Assembly: GCA_026168455.1 (NCBI GenBank)
Contig: CM047425.1
Span: forward strand, 42,428,711-42,492,710
Direction of reading: 5' to 3'
Length of the DNA: 64,000 nucleotides
DNA from: Theocolax elegans
Lineage: Eukaryota; Arthropoda; Insecta; Hymenoptera; Cerocephalidae
The position numbers were made by a program, and so were the translations under genes. Below the pieces are notes generated by a model. That model searched no databases. It was not told the origin of the DNA and worked only from the letters and a program-made list of their open reading frames with translations. Below, in pieces: positions 23,070 to 35,588 of this stretch (position 1 is the first letter of the stretch; every line of letters starts with the position of its first letter).

Positions 23070-24431
23070 ATGGCCAGCGGACAGGAAGTAAAGGGAGTAG
23101 AAGGGGCAGGAACCATCCGTTCTCCCCAGCCGCCGGTATTATCGTTGCAATGGTCGTACAACACGGCGGGTGAGGAGGAGTGGTTGGCGAATGAGGATAG
23201 GCGCCGAAAAGAGGAGGAAGGGCGAGCCAGCGAGTCCACCGACGACGGACAACTAATGGAGGAGGAGGGTCCTGTTGTGGCCGCCGAATCGGTGGCTACG
23301 GAGGAGACTCCACTAGTAGGGAGACCGAATTTAAGTTTAGAGATAGTTGGGACAGTTGCTTTGGCAACTACTTCGTCGACGCCGGCGATGGAGGGGGTCC
23401 TCCTCATCCATGATGAGGAGGTGGCGGAAATCAACGCTTGGTTGGATGACCATCCAACCCCCCCTCCCTCGTGGTCGTTGCCGATCCTGAGCCGAAAGCC
23501 GTCCTGGGATATTCCTGAATGGGATTTGGAGGACGCTGGACCGAGTTGCGGGTCGGGGGTGGTTCGGAGTTCGGCTCCAGTTGAGGTGCAGGAGGCGCCG
23601 AGCGTTGTCAAGACCAAGAAGAATAAGAAAAATAAGAAGAAGTCGTACAACCCTCGTCGCCAATTGCAGCTTGACGATTATGAGCCACGATTCCTGATCC
23701 GTTCCCGATCCCCCACTCCGCCTGGGCCTCCGACCAGGACGGAAACCCAGGACTGCACGGTCCTATGGGATTTTATTAATAAAGTAGGTAGACATAAGGA
23801 ACGGAAAGAGGGTAGAAATAAGGGAACCACCGGACAGGTGAATAGGGGGGTGCAATGGACACCGGTTCCATTACCCGAGACGACAGTGGGGTCGCCGGAG
23901 CTTCCAGTGAGGAGGAATGGAGCCACGTTTGGGGGGTTGCATCCTATTCCAACCAACACATCCGTGGATCCCCCTCCTTACTCCTGCTTTAACTGCTGGA
24001 GGAAAGGCCATCGGCAATTACAATGTCGCGATCCCGTCATTTTTGTTTGTTGCCGGAACTGCGGTAGAAGGGGGGTCGATTTATCAAATTGCCCACGATG
24101 TAAGAGGGTGCATAGGGAGTTCATTAGGGTGCAGTTTGAGGAACGGAGGGAAAATTATAACATAGTAGGGACTTCTTCGTCGGCGATTACGAGGTCAAGA
24201 TCACCTGTCCGGGGTGTCAGGAGGGAGAGGGTCAGGACGCCGCGTGGATTAGAAGAACGGGAACCGTTCGGAGTTAGGGAAATGGAGGGAAATCAGGAGG
24301 AATTGGGGAGAGCAACAAGGGGGAACGCGGAACAGACCCTGAGATTGTTGAGGGAGGTGCGGGATCTTCCGGAGGATATCAGGAATGCTATCCTCCGGTC
24401 GGTTTTCGTGCCAGACCCCAACAAACCATAA
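23070..24431 (+). CDS. Gypsy third ORF, copy A: zinc-knuckle protein downstream of integrase
   Basis: An intact 453-codon ORF starts at ATG 23070, 55 bp after pol, in the position where env lies in errantiviruses. It has no signal peptide or membrane segment. The first half is acidic and proline-rich. A lysine-rich patch (about residue 190) and RS/SP-rich sequence follow. At about residues 303-345 lies a CCHC knuckle (CFNCWRKGHRQLQC) plus two further Cys pairs (CRNC, CPRC), the pattern normally found at the C-terminus of insect gypsy gag. The last 100 residues are R/E-rich. It is the only undamaged ORF of the element in both copies. It may be a relocated nucleocapsid or a captured gag fragment. 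Function unknown. Confidence 0.7.
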   Translation: MASGQEVKGVEGAGTIRSPQPPVLSLQWSYNTAGEEEWLANEDRRRKEEEGRASESTDDGQLMEEEGPVVAAESVATEETPLVGRPNLSLEIVGTVALATTSSTPAMEGVLLIHDEEVAEINAWLDDHPTPPPSWSLPILSRKPSWDIPEWDLEDAGPSCGSGVVRSSAPVEVQEAPSVVKTKKNKKNKKKSYNPRRQLQLDDYEPRFLIRSRSPTPPGPPTRTETQDCTVLWDFINKVGRHKERKEGRNKGTTGQVNRGVQWTPVPLPETTVGSPELPVRRNGATFGGLHPIPTNTSVDPPPYSCFNCWRKGHRQLQCRDPVIFVCCRNCGRRGVDLSNCPRCKRVHREFIRVQFEERRENYNIVGTSSSAITRSRSPVRGVRRERVRTPRGLEEREPFGVREMEGNQEELGRATRGNAEQTLRLLREVRDLPEDIRNAILRSVFVPDPNKP

Positions 24432-24699
24432 TTTATTGTTAATTTTAGTTAGATTAGGGATTAGGGATTAAGTTAGATAGTAAGGACATAAAGTAGCAGG
24501 GTAGTTAGTGGTGGTCTCCCTATAAATTAGTAGGGCCGTGAATTATTAAGGAGGAAAGAAGAGGATCTCCAGTGTGAGTTGATTTTATTCTTTTATTTTT
24601 TTTTGTGAGTGTGTTGTCCTGCCCCATAGTGTATTCAGGAGGTATTTAAGGAGTAAACTATCCTTACCAGAGTAAGTAAAGTTTAGGGGGGGGGGGTAA
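24432..24699 (+). other. Gypsy 3' untranslated region and polypurine tract, copy A
   Basis: Non-coding 3' region. A G-rich tract (24686-24696) lies three bases before the LTR and is a plausible polypurine tract, although it is mainly poly-G. Confidence 0.6.
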
Positions 24700-26743
24700 T
24701 GTGATGTGGGTACATCACCGAGGCCACCTGAAAATAATATATATAGAATATTAGTATTAATTGGTACAAAAAGAGTCTATATTAATTAAGTATACTTATC
24801 TAGTTGTCCTATTGGATTGATGCGAAGGTCTGTTAGGTTGTCTCTGGATCAGCGTGTCCGGGGTTCCCTCGGTGACAGGTACTCCTTGGCACGCTGCATC
24901 TGAAAAAGAGAAATATATTAATATGGATATTTACTGAATAATATAATTAATGGTAAGGACAGGTATTATGGGAAATAGATATAAAGATTATAAATATTAA
25001 TAATAATATGAGTAGGGAGATGTGAGGAAAATGACAACGGATAGGTGTGTTGATTATTAATTGAGAAAGGAAAAAGAAGATAATGGAGATGGAATATTAC
25101 AAGAAGTATGTATTAAACAGGGATAAGGAATAGGTGGAATTAGTAATAATAATTTAGATATAATAAATTAAATAAATATAAATAGATATTGTTTAGTAGG
25201 GAATAAACAAGGTAAGGAGTGTTATGTGTTAAGGAGAGAGAGGATTGTTAGTAGGGAAGTATAGGTTATATAATAAATAGAATTAATTATTACAAATAGT
25301 TATATCGATAGAAACACTTACGAGTATACATAAAATACTTAGGAGATCCTCTCCGTGAGCACTTGTTGACGTCGGTGTGGAGATGTTTCGCAGTGTGCCG
25401 TGTCGCCTGTGGAGCCTTGATAGGTGTATGCGCGCACCTCCGGACGCGCACCACTCCGCGGTAGTACCCGGGTACTACTCCCGCCGGTGGGGATCGCGCA
25501 CACCCGGGGAAACGGTCGCGAGGCACGTTGTTTACGTGCCGGCCCGCGCTCAGTTGTCGCCATCTTGAATCGATCTAGATTCAAGCGCGCGCACACTGAA
25601 CACGCGGTCCGCGCTCGTATCGATACGGGGATCGCACGCATATTGTCTAGGGATTTCGGAACGCGGATAGTGGGGGAACACATGTGTAATAGTAAGGAGA
25701 TAGATTTATATTTGAATTTCGCGCTGTTAACTAGAGAATAATTTAGTGATCTATTGAACCAATCAATAGATGATATTATTAGAGATAAGACTTCCGTATG
25801 GGTAAATATAACAGCATATTACGTTATATGACTGTAATTACCTTAAATACGGAAAGTCGAAATACTAGTTGGGACAATGATAACTTATGCAAATTAGTTG
25901 TCATTTTTATCTATAGTAGGGTAAATACGGGTAGTTTTATTACACCTGTGACGGATACGGAAGGGTTGGAAAATTATAATATTGCCGTATCCCTCGCAGG
26001 TAACGAGAGAGAGAACAGATAGGGATATTAGGAGATTGAGGGAGATAGAAAATCGGGGAAGAAGTTTGGCGTGACTCGGAAAAACGGATCATCGCCATTC
26101 TGATCCTATCCATCTTACATATAGTAGTGTTTTTCTAGATTCTGATTCTATCGATTGCACAGAGTGTTTCTGTATTTTCTGATTCTATCGATCGCAAAGA
26201 GGATTTAGATTTATTTTAACATAAATAAGGAGGAAGAGCTATTATAGCAATATAAATATATAGAGATATCTGTCCACAAGGAGTATATTTGGATATTATT
26301 TATATTATATTGATTGTCCTATTGATTTTGTTTCATCGAATTGGTGAGTTATTTTAATTATTAAAATAATAATTGATTTATTTAGTGGGGACAATAAGGA
26401 TAAATTCAGTGCGCGTTTTTCTTATTAAATTAAATTATTTATTGATTAATTATAAAGTAACGTTCTCTCTCTCGTGGTTAGTGGTGCCACGGGATCTATT
26501 ATTAGATCCCGTAATATAATTATATATATCTAAATTTTGTTAAGGGTGTTAATATTCGTTACGCGGTTTAATAGGTATCCGGAACTATTATTTTATTCAA
26601 CGGAACTTCCTCTGGGTGAGTCCACCGGGTGATCAGGACGAATAAATTAATATTATTGTTTTTCTCTTTCGATGATGTTGGGATCCGGAAGTAGTTTTAT
26701 TTAAATAATATTTATTTATATGGAATTGTAAACCAGCATCACA
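24700..26743 (+). repeat. Gypsy middle LTR (LTR2)
   Basis: 2044 bp, shared between the two internal regions. It agrees with LTR3 at the two variable sites in its first 15 bases and with LTR1 at nearly all later sites, including the missing 38-bp repeat unit. That pattern fits a recombinant LTR made by unequal crossover near its 5' end, but private mutations in LTR1 would also explain it. Confidence 0.9.
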
Positions 26744-26745
26744 TT

Positions 26746-26759
26746 TGGCGCCCAACGTG
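26746..26759 (+). promoter_or_regulatory. Primer-binding site, copy B
   Basis: The same TGGCGCCCAACGTG, two bases after LTR2, as in copy A. Confidence 0.75.
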
Positions 26760-27847
26760 TGTTTTTATTGTACATTTAGTGATTAAATTATTTTCGGTTT
26801 GTTAGCTAATTTAACGGTTTTTTTTTGTACAACGGCGGAAGTTGAATTAACGAATATTTTAGGGAGTGTTTTAGAAATTTCTCAGTGGGGTCGAGAGAGA
26901 GTAATTTTCGGCGTCGGTTACGCCATTTTGGAAAATTGAAAATTCGATTGCTGCCATTTTAACGTTTAACTGGCCGCGTTGAAATTTAATTATTACCGTT
27001 TCTAGTGGGAGATAAACTGATATATTATTTTATTTTTTTATTATTATTGTAATAATTATTGTTGTTGCTGGCTGTTGCTATCACCTATTTTGCAAGCGCT
27101 TTTTGAGGGCTGCTGCTATTTTATAGGTGATTTGTTGATTGTCGAATCAAAGTTAATAAAACTTTTATTCGACAATTTAACCATTTTTGCGGTAGACAGT
27201 GACGTCGCCTCGTGCCAAATAAAAAAATAGTTGGGAGATAATAATTTATTTTATTTATTGTGTTATTTTCTAATATTTGGGACGTATATATATTATTCAT
27301 GGTAAATTTTGAATATATGTATTGGAATTGACCATTTGTAAAAGCAACCAGGAGTTGGACGTGAGGACACCACAAGGAGATATATTTCTTTTTTGTTTCA
27401 CCAGCCATTTAATAAGGATTTATTTATTTATTTATTGTTTTTTTTTCCATTTTTTAGGAAGACATACATAAAGGTAATCTCCAGAGTAATAATTATAATT
27501 TATATTTTTATAATTTATATTTATTTTTTATTTGTCAATATTTATTTATATTTATATAGCGGATGTGCATTTTTTTTTTGTTGTTTCACTTTGTTCGCAA
27601 TATACAGTGGGAATTAGGAAAAATTTATTTATTTGGCGCGAGGCTTTATTTGGTCAGATCGGACCCGTGCACCGAAGAGTTCCCGTTTAATTCAGTTTAC
27701 GGGGGAATTAATATCACTGAGTTTGATTAAGGGAAAGCGGAATATTAAAGTCATTTTTATATTTTTTTGTTCGTGTTTTTAAGTTATTCTCTCGGTTGTT
27801 TGTAGTATTTTGGCGTTGTTGCTTTTGTCGTATCGGAATTTAGTAAA

Positions 27848-29539
27848 ATGGGTAGTCACAAGGAACGAATGGAAAATATCCTTAAACAGTCTAGAGGGGC
27901 GAGGGAATTATCTAGAAAGATTTCAAAAATAGACCCTCAATTAATAAAAGAGTTATTGGAAAAACAAGGGTTAAGTACAGTAGGGTCATTTGGGACATTA
28001 AAAGATAGGTTATTAAGGGCGGACTGTAGGAAAATTGATGTTAACTTAGACGTTTCGTGGTATACGGATGACGAAGGGGAGGGGGAGATACCGACAAAGG
28101 CAGGTGAAACAGAAGTAGAACAACCCATTAATGAGAATAGTAAGGAAAATAGTGACAAAGGGGAATGTAATAGAAAAGGGAAACAAATAAAGGAGAGTGA
28201 AGACAAAATAATGGAAAGTGTTAGTCAGGAGGTAGTGGAAGTAGGGAAAGAAACTCAGATTAGTGAAAAGAATCAGGAAAAAACGGGTGCGCGTAAAAAA
28301 TCGAACGGGAAACCAAAGGAAACGGTAACTGCGGATAGAAGCGAAGTAGTAGGGAGTAACATAGATGTAGGGAGTTTGAAGGTATTAGTAGCCGACATTA
28401 TTAGGGAGGTTATGGGTAATCAGTTAGAAAGCGCGTTAATAAAAATAGTAGATGCAAGGTTGCAAAACTTGCAAGCTAGCAAACAGGTAGAAGAGTTAGG
28501 TCAACCAGAAAGAGTTGAAACCGAGGGAGATAATAATAGTAGTAGAGATTTAGTGGAATATAGTGAATTAAAGAATTCATTAGTAGAAGAATCAAAGCGT
28601 AAAGTGACAAATGGTAGTGCGGACGAATAAGGATCGAGAAAAAGAGAATCTACTCCCAAGCGATGTAATAACTTAGGGCCAAAGAAGTTAGCTTTCTCAA
28701 CGGGCGAGTTTTTATACAATAAGGGGAAAAGAATTTATTACGTTGAGGAAACCGATACAGGTAGTAGTTCAGAAGAGGAAATATGCAAAAGTAGGAGAGT
28801 ACATAAAGAGAAAAAGTTAATGCGTAGACAGGTAGATCAGAATCAGGACAGGGAGTTAGATGGGACAGATATGAGCGGAAATAGTGATAATGAGGGAGTC
28901 TGGGAAACTCCGAGGTCTAATAAGACCAGCCAACGCCAGAGAGGGGTGAATCAGTTGCGCAGTATGCAGTGTGTTAAAATGCTGCAAAACTGGAAAATAC
29001 ACTTTTCTGGCGAAGGTAAGAAGGGTCCGGAGGAGTACTTGGCTCTACTTCAAGATTGCTATGAAGGAACAGCGTATTCTGATACAGAGTTTCTAAGCGC
29101 GATTCCTTGTACGCTATCGAAAACCGCGGTTAGGTGGTTTCGATCAGTAAAGGAAAAGATTAAGACGCTTAAAGAGTTTAAACGCGCATTCAGACATAGA
29201 TTCATGGGGATATTAGATAGAGAGGATATCATGGAAGAATTGCGTAGAAGGACTCAAGCAAAGGGAGAGGATATAGCTAGTTATTTATCGTGTATTAGAC
29301 TTATAATAGGGCATTTTAAGAAACCTCCGTCGGAATATCAACTGGTTCCATTGATATGTCGTAATCTGTTGCCGGAGTATCGTAAGGCAATGGAAAACGA
29401 ATATCTCGATAGTTTGGACGATATTGAGAAGTGGGGGAGAAAATACGAACGGAAGAAAGAATCTGACAACCGTTACGTTCCTCCGCCACCTAAGGAAAGG
29501 ACTTGGATTCCAGAAGCCGCATACCAAGGCCGAGAGTAA
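27848..29539 (+). pseudogene. gag: Gypsy gag, copy B (same in-frame stop)
   Basis: As far as I can read it, this is identical to copy A, including the single TAA (28628-28630) between the linker and the capsid-containing half. It has the SAP-like N-terminus, charged linker and capsid domain, and no zinc knuckles. The shared stop shows that the lesion predates the tandem duplication. Confidence 0.8.
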
Positions 29540-29541
29540 AG

Positions 29542-31822
29542 GGTAAGGTGGCTAAGGTGGAAGAAATTCTGAATAAAATTCGCAAAGCCAGGTATATTAG
29601 CAAAATCGACTTGAAGCAGGCGTACTTTTAGGTTAAGATGGCGCCTGCTAGTCAAGAATATACGGCTTTTGCGGTGCCAGGATCGGGTCTATGGCAATTT
29701 AAAAGGATGCCATTCGGTTTGACGAATGCGCCCATGACCTTCCAGCGGTTGATCGATGCTATATTCGGTCCGGAATTCGAACCTTTTATTTTCGGATATC
29801 TGGACGATATAATCATCGACACCGAGTCGTTCGAGGAACACTTGAAATATCTGGATTTGGTATTGAAGAAATTATTAGATGCAGGGTTAACGGTGAATAG
29901 GAACAAATGCGAATTGTGTTGTAGTAGGGTGACTTATTTAGGATTTATTTTAGATAGGGACGGACTTAGAACAAATCCAGATAAAGTGTCTCCGGTGGTC
30001 AATTATCCAGTACCCAGGACAATCAAGGAATTAAGAAGATTCTTTGGTATGATCGCCTGGTACTCGCGTTTTATTGAGAATGAGACCGAATTAAAAATAC
30101 CATTAGTAAGGTTGTTGCTTAAGGGACAAGAATGGATATGGGGGGGAGGAGCAGCAGGAAGCTTTCGATACACTAAAGAGAGATTTGACTGTTGCACCAG
30201 TTCTTGCTCGCCCTGATTTCAGCAAACCGTTCAAAGTGCAGTGTGATGCAAGTAATTATGCACTGGGAGCGGTGCTGACTCAGGAACAGGAAGACGGGGA
30301 GCACCCCATAGTCTACATTAGTAGGGTTTTGTCGGCCGCGGAAAGGAATTATTCCACAACGGAAAAGGAATGGTTGGCGTTAATTTGGGCTATAAAAAGT
30401 TGAGGCCATATTTAGAGGGATATCCATTTACCGCAATCACTGATCACAGTGCGTTGAAATGGTTGCGGAACCTTAAGGAGCCTACTGGTCGTCTCGCTCG
30501 GTGGGCTATAGAGATGCAACAATGGGACTTTGAGATAGTCCATAGAAAAGGATCTCTCAATCAAGTCCCAGACGCACTCTCTAGGATGTATCCGGGTGAG
30601 GTTGATACAGTGGCTGCTTTTCAGAAGATTAGGGACACTTGGTATTTAAATATGCTCAAGAACGTCGAGCAATTTCCTAACCGTTACCAGCAATGGAGAG
30701 TAGAAAACGGTCTATTATATAGGTACCGTAACGATCCATTGTTGGACCCGGTCACAAATAGGGACGAAGATTGGAGATTAGTGGTCCCAGAGGAACAGCG
30801 AGAGCGAGTAATAAGGGATGCGACAGGGTTATTAGGGACTATTATTGGAGAGGAGTATGGTACGATGTCAATAGATTCGTAGTAGGGTGTGATGTTTGTC
30901 AGAGATATAAAGTATCCCAGTTAGGCCCACAAGGATTGCTTAGTAGTAGGGTGATTGAGAGACCTTGGGTAGTGGTGGCAGCGGATATGATGGAGTTTCC
31001 ACCTAGTAAGAGTCAATGTAAATACTTGTTAGTTTTCAAGATTTATTTACTCGGTGGATAGAGTTGAAACCGTTAAGAACCGCGGATGGTAAATCAGTAG
31101 CAAAAGCATTTGAGGAAGTAATCTTATTTAGGTGGGAGACTCCTGACTATTTGCTTACTGACAATGGTAAAGAGTTTGAGAGTAAATTTTTAAATGATGT
31201 CTTAGCGGAATATGGAGTTAAACATGGCACCACTCCGCCCTACCATCCTCAAGCAAACGCTGTAGAACGGAGCAATCGTACGTTGAAAACTATGATTGCG
31301 GCGTTTGTTAAGAACGATCACAGGACCTGGGATCAACACCTTAATGAATTTAGGCATGCGATAAATACCGCGATTCAATCGTCTTTAAAAGTATCACCCG
31401 CATTCCTGAATTATGGGAGACACCCCAGACCTGTTAAAAGTTTACGTAGGGAGGTAGAATCAAGGGAATTAATTCAAAAGGGTGATGAAAAGGCTTGGGC
31501 TGATAGGGTACAACGGTTAGATATACTACGAGATATTGTCACCAAACATATAGAACAGGCGAAGGAAAAACAAGCTAAGGTTTTTAATAAGGGTAGGAGG
31601 GACGTCAGATTTTTCCCGGGAGATAGGGTATTTTGTAGGACTCATTATTTGTCTAACGCCGCGAATAGGTTTTCGGCAAAACTGTGTCCTAAATACGAAG
31701 GACCTTACACCATATTAGAAGTATTATCGCCCACCGTGTATATTATTGATAGGACTGATAAGTCCAAAGGGAAAATAAATAAGGTGCACGTGAAAGATCT
31801 GATCAGGTATGTCCCCCCCTAG
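29542..31822 (+). pseudogene. pol: Gypsy pol, copy B (shared lesions, intact integrase C-terminus)
   Basis: It has the same 5' deletion, TAG at 29629-29631 and homopolymer frameshifts as copy A. It lacks the single-base deletion that copy A has at 22873, so the integrase C-terminus is continuous from 31064 to 31822 and includes a KYEGPYTI GPY/F motif. There is no chromodomain. The acidic triad of integrase and the YLDD of RT are present. Confidence 0.8.
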
Positions 31823-31877
31823 GGGAGTAAAATGTAGTAGGGAATCATAGGGTGACAAAAATATATATTTTGTAGAA

Positions 31878-33239
31878 ATGGCCAGCGGACAGGAAGTAAA
31901 GGGAGTAGAAGGGGCAGGAACCATCCGTTCTCCCCAGCCGCCGGTATTATCGTTGCAATGGTCGTACAACACGGCGGGTGAGGAGGAGTGGTTGGCGAAT
32001 GAGGATAGGCGCCGAAAAGAGGAGGAAGGGCGAGCCAGCGAGTCCACCGACGACGGACAACTAATGGAGGAGGAGGGTCCTGTTGTGGCCGCCGAATCGG
32101 TGGCTACGGAGGAGACTCCACTAGTAGGGAGACCGAATTTAAGTTTAGAGATAGTTGGGACAGTTGCTTTGGCAACTACTTCGTCGACGCCGGCGATGGA
32201 GGGGGTCCTCCTCATCCATGATGAGGAGGTGGCGGAAATCAACGCTTGGTTGGATGACCATCCAACCCCCCCTCCCTCGTGGTCGTTGCCGATCCTGAGC
32301 CGAAAGCCGTCCTGGGATATTCCTGAATGGGATTTGGAGGACGCTGGACCGAGTTGCGGGTCGGGGGTGGTTCGGAGTTCGGCTCCAGTTGAGGTGCAGG
32401 AGGCGCCGAGCGTTGTCAAGACCAAGAAGAATAAGAAAAATAAGAAGAAGTCGTACAACCCTCGTCGCCAATTGCAGCTTGACGATTATGAGCCACGATT
32501 CCTGATCCGTTCCCGATCCCCCACTCCGCCTGGGCCTCCGACCAGGACGGAAACCCAGGACTGCACGGTCCTATGGGATTTTATTAATAAAGTAGGTAGA
32601 CATAAGGAACGGAAAGAGGGTAGAAATAAGGGAACCACCGGACAGGTGAATAGGGGGGTGCAATGGACACCGGTTCCATTACCCGAGACGACAGTGGGGT
32701 CGCCGGAGCTTCCAGTGAGGAGGAATGGAGCCACGTTTGGGGGGTTGCATCCTATTCCAACCAACACATCCGTGGATCCCCCTCCTTACTCCTGCTTTAA
32801 CTGCTGGAGGAAAGGCCATCGGCAATTACAATGTCGCGATCCCGTCATTTTTGTTTGTTGCCGGAACTGCGGTAGAAGGGGGGTCGATTTATCAAATTGC
32901 CCACGATGTAAGAGGGTGCATAGGGAGTTCATTAGGGTGCAGTTTGAGGAACGGAGGGAAAATTATAACATAGTAGGGACTTCTTCGTCGGCGATTACGA
33001 GGTCAAGATCACCTGTCCGGGGTGTCAGGAGGGAGAGGGTCAGGACGCCGCGTGGATTAGAAGAACGGGAACCGTTCGGAGTTAGGGAAATGGAGGGAAA
33101 TCAGGAGGAATTGGGGAGAGCAACAAGGGGGAACGCGGAACAGACCCTGAGATTGTTGAGGGAGGTGCGGGATCTTCCGGAGGATATCAGGAATGCTATC
33201 CTCCGGTCGGTTTTCGTGCCAGACCCCAACAAACCATAA
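31878..33239 (+). CDS. Gypsy third ORF, copy B: zinc-knuckle protein
   Basis: A 453-codon intact ORF identical to copy A in the provided translation, with the CCHC knuckle and two Cys pairs at about residues 303-345 and an RS/SP-rich region around it. It starts 55 bp after the pol stop and is followed by 267 bp of 3' UTR and LTR3. See copy A for domain detail. Confidence 0.7.
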   Translation: MASGQEVKGVEGAGTIRSPQPPVLSLQWSYNTAGEEEWLANEDRRRKEEEGRASESTDDGQLMEEEGPVVAAESVATEETPLVGRPNLSLEIVGTVALATTSSTPAMEGVLLIHDEEVAEINAWLDDHPTPPPSWSLPILSRKPSWDIPEWDLEDAGPSCGSGVVRSSAPVEVQEAPSVVKTKKNKKNKKKSYNPRRQLQLDDYEPRFLIRSRSPTPPGPPTRTETQDCTVLWDFINKVGRHKERKEGRNKGTTGQVNRGVQWTPVPLPETTVGSPELPVRRNGATFGGLHPIPTNTSVDPPPYSCFNCWRKGHRQLQCRDPVIFVCCRNCGRRGVDLSNCPRCKRVHREFIRVQFEERRENYNIVGTSSSAITRSRSPVRGVRRERVRTPRGLEEREPFGVREMEGNQEELGRATRGNAEQTLRLLREVRDLPEDIRNAILRSVFVPDPNKP

Positions 33240-33506
33240 TTTATTGTTAATTTTAGTTAGATTAGGGATTAGGGATTAAGTTAGATAGTAAGGACATAAA
33301 GTAGCAGGGTAGTTAGTGGTGGTCTCCCTATAAATTAGTAGGGCCGTGAATTATTAAGGAGGAAAGAAGAGGATCTCCAGTGTGAGTTGATTTTATTCTT
33401 TTTATTTTTTTTTGTGAGTGTGTTGTCCTGCCCCATAGTGTATTCAGGAGGTATTTAAGGAGTAAACTATCCTTACCAGAGTAAGTAAAGTTTAGGGGGG
33501 GGGTAA

Positions 33507-35588
33507 TGTGATGTGGGTACATCACCGAGGCCACCTGAAAATAATATATATAGAATATTAGTATTAATTGGTACAAAAAGAGTCTATATTAATTAAGTAT
33601 ACTTATCTAGTTGTCCTATTGGATTGATGCGAAGGTCTATTAGGTTGTCTCTGGATCAGCGTGTCCGGGGTTCCCTCGGTGACAGGTACTCCTTGGCACG
33701 CTGCATCTGAAAAAGAGAAATATATTAATATGCATATTTACTGAATAATATAAATAATGGTAAGGACAGGTATTATGGGAAATATATATAAAGTTTATAA
33801 ATATTAATAATAATATGAGTAGGGAGATGTGAGGAAAATGACAACGGATAGGTGTGTTGATTATTAATTGAGAAAGGAAAAAGAAGATAATGGAGATGGA
33901 ATATTACAAGAAGTAAGTATTAAACAGGGATAAGGAATAGGTGGAATTAGTAATAATAATTTAGATATAATAAATTAAATAAATATAAATAGATATTGTT
34001 TAGTAGGGAATAAACAAGGTAAGGAGTGTTATGTGTTAAGGAGAGAGAGGATTGTTAGTAGGGAAGTATAGGTTATATAATAAATAGAATTAATTATTAC
34101 AAATAGTTATATCGATAGAAACACTTACGAGTATACATAAAATACTTAGGAGATCCTCTCCGTGAGCACTTGTTGACGTCGGTGTGGAGATGTTTCGCAG
34201 TGTGCCGTGTCGCCTGTGGAGCCTTGGTAGGTGTATGCGCGCACCTCCGGACGCGCACCACTCCGCGGTAGTACCCGGGTACTACTCCCGCCGGTGGGGA
34301 TCGCGCACACCCGGGGAAACGGTCGCGAGGCACGTTGTTTACGTGCCGGCCCGCGCTCAGTTGTCGCCATCTTGAATCGATCTAGATTCAAGCGCGCGCA
34401 CACTGAACACGCGGTCCGCGCTCGTATCGATACGGGGATCCCACGCATATTGTCTAGGGATTTCGGAACGCGGATAGTGGGGGAACACGTGTGTAATAGT
34501 AAGGAGATAGATTTATATTTGAATTTCGCGCTGTTAACTAGAGAATAATTTAGTGATCTATTGAACCAATCAATAGATGATATTATTAGAGATAAGACTT
34601 CCGTATGGGTAAATATAACAGCATATTACGTTATATGACTGTAATTACCTTAAATACGGAAAGTCGAAATACTAGTTGGGACAATGATAACTTATGCAAA
34701 TTAGTTGTCATTTTTATCTATAGTAGGATAAATACGGGTAGCTTTATTACACCTGTGACGGATACGGAAGGGTTGGAGAATTATAATATTGCCGTATCCC
34801 TCGCAGGTAACGAGAGAGAGAACAGATAGGGATATTAGGAGATTGAGGGAGATAGAAAATCGGGGAAGAAGTTTGGCGTGACTCGGAAAAACGGATCATC
34901 GCCATTCTGATCCTATCGATCTTACATATAGTAGTGTTTTTCTAGATTCTGATTCTATCGATTGCAAAGAGTGTTTCTGTATCTTCTGATTCTATCGATT
35001 GCAAAGATTGTTTCTGTATCTTCTGATTCTATCGATCGCAAAGAGGATTTAGATTTATTTTAACATAAATAAGGAGGAAGAGCTATTATAGCAATATAAA
35101 TATATAGAGATATCTGTCCACAAGGAGTATATTTGGATATTATTTATATTATATTGATTGTCCTATTGATTTTGTTTCATCGAATTGGTGAGTTATTTTA
35201 ATTATTAAAATAATAATTGATTTATTTAGTGGGGACAATAAGGATAAATTCAGTGCGCGTTTTTCTTATTAAATTAAATTATTTATTTGATTAATTATAA
35301 AGTAACGTTCTCTCTCTCGTGGTTAGTGGTGCCACGGGATCTATTATTAGATCCCGTAATATAATTATATATATCTAAATTTTGTTAAGGGTGTTAATAT
35401 TCGTTACGCGGTTTAATAGGTATCCGGAACTATTATTTTATTCAACGGAACTTCCTCTGGGTGAGTCCACCGGGTGATCAGGACGAATAAATTAATATTA
35501 TTGTTTTTCTCTTTCGATGATGTTGGGATCCGGAAGTAGTTTTATTTAAATAATATTTATTTATATGGAATTGTAAACCAGCATCACA
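33507..35588 (+). repeat. Gypsy 3' LTR (LTR3), diverged and longer
   Basis: 2082 bp. It differs from LTR1/LTR2 at roughly twenty scattered positions (for example near 33638, 33732, 34226, 34441 and 34489). It carries one extra copy of a repeat of about 38 bp built on GATTCTATCGATTGCAAAGA (three units at 34945-35045, two in the other LTRs). The greater divergence shows the original insertion is older than the duplication. Confidence 0.9.

Noticed and set aside
22916..23959. Minus-strand ORFs of 93-244 codons opposite the gypsy third ORF
   Set aside because: Shadow frames. The plus-strand ORF has recognisable zinc knuckles and the right context.
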